A DNA stretch of 19,090 bases from DASWJQ01 sp036397095 (GTDB lineage: Bacteria; Chloroflexota; Anaerolineae; Anaerolineales; E44-bin32). The notes under the pieces were generated by a model. The model made no database searches. It was not told where the DNA came from and worked only from the letters and a program-made list of their open reading frames with translations. Of the stretch, positions 13,462 to 19,090 are shown piece by piece. The stretch spans positions 1 to 19,090 of the forward strand of contig DASWJQ010000102.1 in the NCBI GenBank assembly GCA_036397095.1, written 5' to 3'. How positions within the stretch are numbered: position 1 is the first letter of the stretch; each line of letters starts with the position of its first letter. A program made the translations under genes and the position numbers.

Positions 13462-14373
13462 TTGACCGAGCCCTACCTGTCAATCACGGCGGAGGTCGCC
13501 GCCGCACTCCAGGCTGGCCGCCCGTTGGTCGCCCTTGAATCGACCGTCATCACCCACGGATTGCCGCGTCCCACCAATCTTGAGACGGCCCGGCGTCTCG
13601 AAACCATCGTGATCCAGGCTGGCGCCTTGCCGGCCACGGTCGCCGTACTCGATGGCCAATTGCGGGTCGGGTTGGCAGCCGACGAACTGGAGCGGCTGGC
13701 CAACGACACCAAGGCCGTCAAAGTCAGCCGGCGCGATCTGGGACCCGCGCTTGCCAGCCGGATGACTGGGGGCACGACCGTCTCGGCGACGATGCTGGCG
13801 GCCGCCGCGGCCGGGGTGCGGGTTTTCGCCACCGGCGGCATCGGCGGTGTGCACCGGGGCCCAACGGGCGATGTCTCGGCCGACCTGCCCGAATTGGCCC
13901 GCACGCCGGTGGCCGTGGTCTGTGCCGGCGCTAAGTCGATCCTCGATCTCCCCCGCACACTCGAGTGGCTTGAAACCGCCGGCGTGCCCGTCATCGGCTG
14001 GGGCACCAACGAGTTTCCTGCCTTTTACGCCGTCAGCTCGGGCCTGCCAGTCAGTGCCCGCGCCGACACGGCCGGGGCCATCACCGCCATGCTGCGAGCG
14101 GCCTGGGATCTCGGCCTGACCGGCGGGGCTTTGGTCACAGTGCCAGTGCCAGCAGAAGACGCGCTGGACCCGGTTGTCATCAGCCAAGCCCTTGAGCAAG
14201 CCGAGCGGCGGGCGGCCCAGGCCGGCATTGCCGGCTCGGCCCTGACCCCGTATCTGCTGGCGCAGTTGAACGAATTGACTGACGGTGCCAGTATGCGGGC
14301 CAACCTGGCCCTGCTCGCCAACAACGCACGCGCCGCGGCCGAGTTGGCCGTCGCCCTCGCCGTCAATCCGTAG
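13462..14373 (+). CDS. psuG: Pseudouridine-5'-phosphate glycosidase
   Basis: The 303 residues match the family length. Hallmarks are ALESTVITHGLPRPTN (24-39, active-site Glu26), SRRDLG (89-94), TGGTTVSATM (102-111), ATGGIGGVHRG (123-133) and CAGAKSILD (154-162). Lys158 corresponds to the Lys that forms the covalent ring-opened ribose intermediate in the E. coli enzyme, by alignment from memory. ELTDGASMRANLALLANNA (271-289) closes the site. It cleaves pseudouridine 5'-phosphate into uracil and ribose 5-phosphate, allowing reuse of bases from RNA breakdown. Start is TTG, 12 bp after psuK, with no clear ribosome binding site; no ATG lies near. Confidence 0.96.
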   Translation: MTEPYLSITAEVAAALQAGRPLVALESTVITHGLPRPTNLETARRLETIVIQAGALPATVAVLDGQLRVGLAADELERLANDTKAVKVSRRDLGPALASRMTGGTTVSATMLAAAAAGVRVFATGGIGGVHRGPTGDVSADLPELARTPVAVVCAGAKSILDLPRTLEWLETAGVPVIGWGTNEFPAFYAVSSGLPVSARADTAGAITAMLRAAWDLGLTGGALVTVPVPAEDALDPVVISQALEQAERRAAQAGIAGSALTPYLLAQLNELTDGASMRANLALLANNARAAAELAVALAVNP

Positions 14374-14399
14374 CCAACGGGGCGCCCCGGCCCCTGTGT

Positions 14400-14405
14400 T
14401 AGAAT
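14400..14405 (+). promoter_or_regulatory. Candidate -10 of the bifunctional-nuclease gene
   Basis: TAGAAT (with an extra T before it) lies 53 nt before the ATG at 14459. No good -35 is found. The gene has its own strong ribosome binding site (GGAGGA, 6 nt spacing), so an untranslated leader of about 45 nt fits. Confidence 0.3.
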
Positions 14406-14458
14406 GCCGTCACCTTGGCGGCGGCCGCTGGTAGATCCAAGGAGCTGGAGGACCGGGA

Positions 14459-15022
14459 ATGGTAGAGGTCGAAATTGACAGCATCCGGGTAAGCCTGATG
14501 TCTCAGCACCGGATCGTCATCCTCAAGGACACGGCCTCCGACCGCTTCCTCCCAATCTGGATCGGCCCTTACGAAGCCGAAGCCATCACCGTCAGCCTGC
14601 AGCAAATGGAAGTCGCTCGGCCCCTGACCCACGATCTGCTGCGCAACGTGCTGCAAACCCTTGGTGCCGAAGTCCAGCGCGTCACCATCACCGAACTGCG
14701 CGAAGATGTCTTCTTCGCCCGCATCATCGTCAGCGTCAATGGCGATACCATGGAAATTGACTCGCGACCGTCCGACGCCCTGGCCCTGGCCGTACGGGTC
14801 CATGTGCCGATTTTTGTCGATGAGAGCGTGATGGAAATGGCGGCCGCAGAGCCCGAGCAAAGCGTCGAAGGCGGCGACATGCCCGAAGAGGAAATGGACG
14901 AGGGTCGTCTCGAAGTATTCAAGGACTTTGTCGACTCGCTCGATCTCGGCGCAATGGACGAAGATGAAGAAGAGGAAGAGGAAGAGGAAGAAGACGCCGA
15001 CGAGGACCAGGCCGAGGAGTGA
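14459..15022 (+). CDS. Bifunctional nuclease (BFN/DUF151) family protein with acidic tail
   Basis: Residues 1-125 are the BFN/DUF151 domain, with LPIWIGPYEAEAI (31-43), RPLTHDLLRNVL (54-65), FFARIIV and DSRPSDALALAV (101-112), all typical. Plant and bacterial members have been reported to act on RNA and DNA, but the physiological role is unclear. The C-terminal 60 residues are extra: a linker with a short helix (EVFKDFVDSLDLGAM) and then an almost pure Asp/Glu run (166-187). The ATG at 14459 has a good GGAGGA 6 nt upstream. It is placed before dnaB (90-bp gap) on the same strand. Confidence 0.93.
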   Translation: MVEVEIDSIRVSLMSQHRIVILKDTASDRFLPIWIGPYEAEAITVSLQQMEVARPLTHDLLRNVLQTLGAEVQRVTITELREDVFFARIIVSVNGDTMEIDSRPSDALALAVRVHVPIFVDESVMEMAAAEPEQSVEGGDMPEEEMDEGRLEVFKDFVDSLDLGAMDEDEEEEEEEEEDADEDQAEE

Positions 15023-15112
15023 TCCCCGGCCGGCCAAGACAGCCGCCAGCCTGCCAAACCCAGTCTCGCCCAAGACCCATTCTGCCGGCAAGGGCCGGCG
15101 CAAGAATCTCAC

Positions 15113-16498
15113 ATGACTGAGACCAACCTGCCCCCCCGATCAAGCGGCAACGGCGGCCCTGGCGAGGGCCTGCCGCATCATCGCGAGGCCGAAGAGGCCG
15201 TCCTGGGCTCGGTCCTGGTCAATCCCGAGGTCTACTACGACGTCGCCCACTTCCTGGCGGGCGACGACTTCTTCCTGCACCGCAACCGCTGGGTGTGGGA
15301 GGCCTTCAACAGCCTCAACGAACAACGCCTGCCGATCGACCTGCTCACCGTCTCCGAAGAGCTTAGCCGCCAGAACCGGCTCGAGGAGAGCGGCGGGCCA
15401 GCCTACCTTACCTCGCTGATCAACAACGTTCCGACCTCGATCCACGCTGAGGCCTACGGCCGGCTGGTGCAGGAGACGGCCACCCGTCGCCGCCTGCTCG
15501 AGGCCGCCAACCAGATCGCTCGGCTGGCCTACCAGACCGAGACCCTGATCGACGATGTGGTCAACGACGCCGAGAAGGCCGTCTTCGGCGTCAGCGAACG
15601 CCGCCTGACCCACGACCTGGAGCCGATCCGTCAGGTCCTGAGTGAGTATTACGACCGGATCGATTACCTGGCCCGGCACCGGGATGAAACCATCGGTGTT
15701 CCGACCGGCTTCATCGACCTTGACCGGCTGCTCGGCGGTCTGCAGCCAAGCGATCTGCTGATCATCGCCGGCCGTCCCGGCCAGGGCAAATCCGGCTTCT
15801 GTCTCTCGGCGGCCAAGAATGCCGCCCAATTGCACAAAAAGCACGTTGCGCTGTTCTCACTGGAAATGTCCAACGAGCAGCTGGTCCAACGCCTGGTCGC
15901 CCAAGAAACCAACATCGACGCCCAGCGATTGCGCCTAGCCGAGATCCAGGACGAGGAATGGCCGATCTTCACCCAGGCGGTCAGCACCCTGAGCGACACC
16001 CAGATCTTTCTTGACGACACGCCGGCCATCACCCCACTCCAGCTACGCACCAAGTGCCGCCGGCTGCACATGGAGTACGGCCTCGACCTGATCATCGTCG
16101 ACTATCTGCAGCTGATGACGGGCGACACCCGCATGGACAACCGGGTGCAAGAGGTGTCCTACATTTCGCGCAACCTGAAGGTGCTGGCCCGCGAATTGAA
16201 CGTGCCCGTGCTGGCCGCCGCCCAACTGTCGCGCGCCGTCGAGCAGCGGGCCGACAAACGACCGGTGCTGTCCGACCTGCGCGAGTCCGGCAGTCTGGAA
16301 CAGGACGCCGATATCGTGATGTTTATCTACCGGCCCGACCAGTACGAGACCGACACGATGCGCCAGAACATCGCCGAAATCCTGGTCGCCAAACACCGGA
16401 ATGGCCCGGTCGGCTCGGTAGACCTGGTGTTCCGCGAGCGACTGGCCAAGTTTGAGAACGCCGCCCGAATGAAGGCGCCGGAAGGCGTGCCAGGTTAG
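15113..16498 (+). CDS. dnaB: Replicative DNA helicase DnaB
   Basis: The 461-residue protein has the complete two-domain layout. The N-terminal collar starts LPHHREAEEAVLGSVLVNPE (20-39). The RecA-like motor has GVPTGFIDLDRLLGGL (195-210), Walker A GRPGQGKS (220-227), FSLEMSNEQL (248-257), Walker B LIIVDYLQL (326-334; Asp330), SDLRESGSLEQDAD (387-400) and the arginine-finger segment KHRNGPVG (427-434). There is no intein. DnaB unwinds the fork as a hexamer. The ribosome binding site is weak. The following DnaD-like and loader genes make this a replication-initiation cluster. Confidence 0.98.
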   Translation: MTETNLPPRSSGNGGPGEGLPHHREAEEAVLGSVLVNPEVYYDVAHFLAGDDFFLHRNRWVWEAFNSLNEQRLPIDLLTVSEELSRQNRLEESGGPAYLTSLINNVPTSIHAEAYGRLVQETATRRRLLEAANQIARLAYQTETLIDDVVNDAEKAVFGVSERRLTHDLEPIRQVLSEYYDRIDYLARHRDETIGVPTGFIDLDRLLGGLQPSDLLIIAGRPGQGKSGFCLSAAKNAAQLHKKHVALFSLEMSNEQLVQRLVAQETNIDAQRLRLAEIQDEEWPIFTQAVSTLSDTQIFLDDTPAITPLQLRTKCRRLHMEYGLDLIIVDYLQLMTGDTRMDNRVQEVSYISRNLKVLARELNVPVLAAAQLSRAVEQRADKRPVLSDLRESGSLEQDADIVMFIYRPDQYETDTMRQNIAEILVAKHRNGPVGSVDLVFRERLAKFENAARMKAPEGVPG

Positions 16499-16537
16499 TC
16501 GCTCTTCCCCATCAGCCCCCTGAAAACGCCGCGCCGA

Positions 16538-16568
16538 TTGGACGGGCGGCCGGCATCGCGAGTAGACT
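16538..16568 (+). promoter_or_regulatory. Candidate promoter of the DnaD-like gene
   Basis: TTGGAC (16538-16543) and TAGACT (16563-16568) are separated by 19 bp, longer than ideal. The ATG lies 10 nt after the -10, so the leader would be only a few bases long, and no Shine-Dalgarno is present. Read-through from dnaB is also possible. Confidence 0.35.
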
Positions 16569-16578
16569 AGTTGGCGCT

Positions 16579-17259
16579 ATGCCCGCCCCTTCCCACAGCT
16601 TCACAGGATTTGATTCGGACGACGGTGCCCAGGTCCCGCTGCCCTCGACTTTCTTCGCCGAGCTGCTGCCCGTCATCGACAACCTGGCCGAACTCAAAGT
16701 GACGCTGTACGCCTTATGGGCGCTGGCCGATCGGCCCACCGAGGTCTTGACCCGATCGACGCTGGCTGATCAGCCCCGCTTGATGGCGGGGCTCGCCGGC
16801 AGCGGCCTGAGCGCCGCCGAGGCGCTGGATGATGCGCTTGAGCGGGCCGTGCAAAGAGGCAGCCTCTTGCAGAGCCAGACAGAAACCGGCGAGGCTTGTT
16901 TCCTGCTCAATAGCCAGGCGGGGCGGCGTGCGCTGGCCGGCGGGCAGGGTCGGATCGGCGAAGGCGCACCGCTGGAAGCGGCCCGGCCGAATGCTTTTAT
17001 CTTGTACGAGCACAACATTGGACCCCTGACGCCGATGCTGGCCGAGAGCCTGGCCGAGGCGGTGCGCACCTACCCGGCCGGCTGGATTGAGCAAGCCATC
17101 CGCATTGCCGTCGAGAACAACGTGCGCAAATGGCGCTACATCGAAGCGATTCTTGAGGAATGGAAGACGCAGGGCAGAAATGAGCGAGAAGATCGAGCAG
17201 GCGCTGATGAAGCTCGCCAGCGCTACCACGAAAGCTTCCGTCGACACTTCGGCGGTTGA
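16579..17259 (+). CDS. DnaD-domain replication protein
   Basis: The protein has 226 residues. The N-terminal part (about 18-120) looks like a winged helix with LPSTFFAELLPVIDNLAELK and VTLYALWAL. The DnaD (DnaB_2) domain lies at about 138-200: FILYEHNIGPLTPMLAESL, then YPAGWIEQAIRIAVENNVRK and WRYIEAILEEWKTQG. That is the family's Y-E-N-I-G...W...I-L..W pattern. In Bacillus, DnaD acts with DnaB and DnaI to load the helicase on DNA. Here it lies directly after dnaB and its 3' end overlaps the loader-like gene by 80 bp, so the three products probably work together. Confidence 0.9.
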   Translation: MPAPSHSFTGFDSDDGAQVPLPSTFFAELLPVIDNLAELKVTLYALWALADRPTEVLTRSTLADQPRLMAGLAGSGLSAAEALDDALERAVQRGSLLQSQTETGEACFLLNSQAGRRALAGGQGRIGEGAPLEAARPNAFILYEHNIGPLTPMLAESLAEAVRTYPAGWIEQAIRIAVENNVRKWRYIEAILEEWKTQGRNEREDRAGADEARQRYHESFRRHFGG

Positions 17260-18568
17260 CCCGCAGCAGCCCGACCGGGCCGGCGACCCCAACTGCCCGC
17301 ACTGCGGCGGGGCGGGGTACTTGCGCCGCGATTTGCCGGTCAACCATCCCGAGTTCGGCCGCGTGGTCCCCTGTGTCTGCCGTACCGACGAGCTCCAGGC
17401 CCGATTCCGCCAGCGCCTGTACAGCCTGAGCCAACTGGGCCGGCTGGCCGACCTGACCTTCGACAGCTTTCGCCCCGAAGGACGCACCGGCATCGGCGAT
17501 GCTGAGCGGACTTCGGTAGACAATGCCTTTCAACGCGCCCGGCAATACGCCGAACGGCTCGATGGTTGGTTGTTGCTCCAAGGCAGTTATGGAACCGGCA
17601 AGACACACCTGGCGGCCGCCATTGCCAACCAGGCGGTGGCCAACAGCACGCCGACCTTGTTCCTGACCGTGCCCGACCTGCTCGACCTGCTGCGTGCGTC
17701 GTTCGGGGCCAATGAGATGCGCTTCGACGAGCGCTTCGATCAGGTGCGCAACGCCCCCTTGCTGGTGCTCGATGACCTGGGCACGCACAGCGCCACCGAC
17801 TGGGCGCGCGAGAAGCTCTTCCAGATCGTCAACTACCGCTACGTCAATGCGCTCCCGCTCGTCCTGACGACCAACCTGCCGTTGGACCGCATCGAGGGGC
17901 GCCTGCGCTCCCGGCTATCAGACCTTGACCGGGTGGTTCACGTCGAAATCCGAGCGCCGGATTACCGGCGCTCGGCAGACGAGGGCAGTCAGGACTTGGT
18001 GTCTTCCCTGGCGCTGCACAAGGGACAAACCTTCGGCAACTTCAATTTTCGTCAGGAGGAAGGCTTACCGCGCAAGGAATTGGCCTCGTTGCGGGCCGCT
18101 TTCGATCAGGCGTTGGCCTTCGCGCAAGAACCCGACGGGTGGTTGGCGGTCTTTGGCACATATGGGACCGGCAAGACCCATTTGGCGGCCGCCATCGCCA
18201 ACTACCAGGACAGCAATGGCCAGCCCGTCCGCTTCGTTGTGGTGCCGGATCTGCTTGACCACCTGCGGGCGACCTTCAACCCGGACGCCGGCACCTCCTA
18301 TGACCGCTTGTTTGAAGACCTGCGCCGTACACCGATGCTCGTGCTCGACGATCTGGGCAGCCAGGCGACCTCGGCCTGGGCCAGAGAGAAGTTGTTCCAA
18401 CTGTTCAATTACCGCTACAACGCCCGCCTGCCTACCGTCGTTACCACGGCCGAGCCCCCCGACAAGTTTGACCCTCGGCTGCTGACCCGGATGAACGATC
18501 CCGAGGTTTGTCGCGTCATCGAGCTGAATGTGCCGCCTTATCACCGGCCGCGCAGCGGCCGGCGCTGA
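17180..18568 (+). CDS. DnaC/DnaI-like helicase loader with two tandem AAA+ domains
   Basis: Using the ATG at 17180 gives 462 residues; an ATG at 17207 and a TTG at 17087 are alternatives. A zinc-binding motif (CPHC 39-42 and CVC 65-67) leads, as in DnaI-type loaders. ATPase 1 (about 90-262) has Walker A GSYGTGKT (135-142), Walker B LLVLDDLG (194-201) and AREKLFQIVNYRY. ATPase 2 (about 296-456) repeats the plan with GTYGTGKT (326-333), LVLDDLG (387-393) and AREKLFQLFNYRY. Both keep their nucleotide-binding residues, so both may be active. Typical DnaC/DnaI proteins have one such domain. The gene overlaps the DnaD-like gene by 80 bp and follows dnaB, so a loader role is inferred. Confidence 0.88.
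   Translation: MSEKIEQALMKLASATTKASVDTSAVDPQQPDRAGDPNCPHCGGAGYLRRDLPVNHPEFGRVVPCVCRTDELQARFRQRLYSLSQLGRLADLTFDSFRPEGRTGIGDAERTSVDNAFQRARQYAERLDGWLLLQGSYGTGKTHLAAAIANQAVANSTPTLFLTVPDLLDLLRASFGANEMRFDERFDQVRNAPLLVLDDLGTHSATDWAREKLFQIVNYRYVNALPLVLTTNLPLDRIEGRLRSRLSDLDRVVHVEIRAPDYRRSADEGSQDLVSSLALHKGQTFGNFNFRQEEGLPRKELASLRAAFDQALAFAQEPDGWLAVFGTYGTGKTHLAAAIANYQDSNGQPVRFVVVPDLLDHLRATFNPDAGTSYDRLFEDLRRTPMLVLDDLGSQATSAWAREKLFQLFNYRYNARLPTVVTTAEPPDKFDPRLLTRMNDPEVCRVIELNVPPYHRPRSGRR
18544..18562 (+). terminator. Hairpin at the end of the loader gene
   Basis: CCGGCCGC (18544-18551) and GCGGCCGG (18555-18562) form a perfect 8-bp stem with a 3-nt loop, overlapping the last codons of the loader gene. Only a weak T-rich stretch (GATTGTTG) follows, so termination is possible but uncertain. 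Confidence 0.35.
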
Positions 18569-18571
18569 TTG

Positions 18572-18601
18572 TTGACCCTACTTTCGGCCGCATGGTACAA
18601 T
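18572..18601 (+). promoter_or_regulatory. Promoter of tRNA-Glu
   Basis: TTGACC (18572-18577) and TACAAT (18596-18601) are separated by 18 bp. Transcription would begin near 18608, a few nucleotides before the mature tRNA. Confidence 0.75.
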
Positions 18602-18613
18602 CCGCTCTCGTCT

Positions 18614-18688
18614 GCCCCCATCGTCTAGTCTGGCCTAGGACATAGCCCTTTCAAGGCTACGACCGGGGTTCGAATCCCCGTGGGGGCA
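18614..18688 (+). tRNA. tRNA-Glu (anticodon UUC)
   Basis: This 75-nt cloverleaf has a perfect 7-bp acceptor stem (GCCCCCA with TGGGGGC) and discriminator base A. The anticodon stem TAGCC/GGCTA (18643-18647, 18655-18659) encloses loop CTTTCAA, whose central TTC (18650-18652) reads glutamate codons. The T-arm CGGGG-TTCGAAT-CCCCG is standard. The genomic sequence after the discriminator is CCT, so the CCA end is added after transcription. It has its own promoter and terminator. Confidence 0.97.
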
Positions 18689-18698
18689 CCTGTCCGCC

Positions 18699-18734
18699 GA
18701 CCGCCTGGCCTTCGCTGCCGGCGGTCTTTCGTTT
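18699..18734 (+). terminator. Rho-independent terminator of tRNA-Glu
   Basis: GACCGCC (18699-18705) pairs with GGCGGTC (18720-18726). An inner GGC/GCC extension with one bulge strengthens the stem. TTTCGTTT follows directly. Confidence 0.8.
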
Positions 18735-18785
18735 AACATGGTCACGTCGGAAACTTGGCGCATGCCCCGCCGAATGGACTAAATC

Positions 18786-19090
18786 ATGACCGAGATCTTG
18801 CGTAGTGAGGATTGCGGCAACTCCCCTAAGAACCTGCTGGTCCAGGAGCTATCCATCGCTCTGGCAACCCGGGACCTTCCACTCCTGCTCGACAATTGCG
18901 CAGACGACGTGACCTGGGAGATCCTCGGACGAGGCCGGGGCGATTCGCAATCCGATCTCACCGTTCTGCTCGACGACCGGCCTGAGCCCGCCAGATTGGC
19001 GATTCACCACGTTGTCACCCACGGCAAGGCGGGAGCAGTCGACGGCACAGCGGAATTTGCCAATGGAGCCAAACAGCACTTCTGCGACAT
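18786..19090 (+). CDS. NTF2/SnoaL-like protein (3' partial)
   Basis: The frame opens with ATG at 18786 and runs off the window; 101 residues are visible. The layout is that of a small NTF2-like alpha+beta barrel. A first helix pair (SPKNLLVQELSIALATRDLP) is followed by the pocket strand LDNCADDVTWEILGRGRG. Later strands include LAIHHVVTHGKAGAVDGTAE and FANGAKQHFCD. Similar stand-alone proteins ('nuclear transport factor 2 family') are common and mostly uncharacterised. They bind small ligands or act as isomerases or dehydratases, so no reaction can be assigned. The ribosome binding site is weak. The gene is separated from the tRNA by a terminator. Confidence 0.75.
   Translation, partial: MTEILRSEDCGNSPKNLLVQELSIALATRDLPLLLDNCADDVTWEILGRGRGDSQSDLTVLLDDRPEPARLAIHHVVTHGKAGAVDGTAEFANGAKQHFCD

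Noticed and set aside
14399..15112. 237-residue minus-strand reading frame opposite the bifunctional-nuclease gene
   Set aside because: It is the mirror of a clear family member with a strong ribosome binding site; the translation is low-complexity (runs of Phe/Leu from the GAA/GAG tail) and matches nothing.
16714..17788. Minus-strand reading frames (269 and 263 residues) opposite the DnaD-like and loader genes
   Set aside because: They cover sequences whose plus-strand translations contain complete conserved motifs; the minus translations are Arg/Ser-rich without domains.
18614..18734. tRNA-Glu considered as an integration site of a mobile element
   Set aside because: No integrase, no repeated tRNA 3' end and no shift in gene style are seen after it; an ordinary terminator and gene follow.

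Overview
The window is a dense, high-G+C bacterial chromosome segment. Several signs point to Chloroflexota, probably an Anaerolineae-like environmental lineage. There are exported lipoproteins with Pro/Thr/Ala-rich 'TPTxTPTP' linkers, an SdrD_B-type surface protein, a formylglycine-enzyme-like lipoprotein, and a bifunctional-nuclease family gene near a dnaB–dnaD–loader cluster. Shine-Dalgarno signals are often weak or absent, and the intergenic repeats are of types common in environmental Chloroflexi. This placement is inference from gene content; no 16S rRNA gene is present.

Left part (1-3420): the 3' end of an exported lytic-transglycosylase-like protein converges on a minus-strand block. 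That block holds a single-domain response regulator, a possible tiny ORF, and comM/yifB. Positions 3398-3420 carry a strong intrinsic terminator for the lipoprotein gene upstream of comM.

Cell-surface pair (3446-5446): two divergent lipoprotein genes, one SdrD_B/Ig-like and one FGE-like without the catalytic cysteines. The FGE-like gene appears to be transcribed as a leaderless mRNA. The next 360 bp hold at least three kinds of short palindromic or direct repeats.

Minus-strand membrane block (5806-9622): a CPBP protease, an SdpR-like ArsR repressor and an SdpI-like membrane protein form a tight operon behind a promoter with a palindromic operator. Upstream lies a thioredoxin-VKOR fusion for disulfide formation, then a 165-bp composite inverted repeat, a small acidic protein and a Roadblock/LC7 protein.

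Plus-strand block (9770-14373): a leaderless promoter drives two different membrane proteins with band-7/SPFH-like domains. They are tightly coupled to psuK and psuG, which degrade pseudouridine. A bifunctional-nuclease family gene with an acidic tail follows.

Replication module (15113-18568): dnaB helicase, a DnaD-domain protein and a loader-type ATPase carrying two complete AAA+ domains in tandem. Together they look like a full helicase-loading set. A tRNA-Glu(UUC) gene with its own promoter and terminator follows, then the 5' part of an NTF2/SnoaL-like gene running off the window.

The best candidates for something little described are the SPFH-like pair linked to pseudouridine catabolism, the double-ATPase helicase loader, and the operator-controlled CPBP-SdpR-SdpI cassette.
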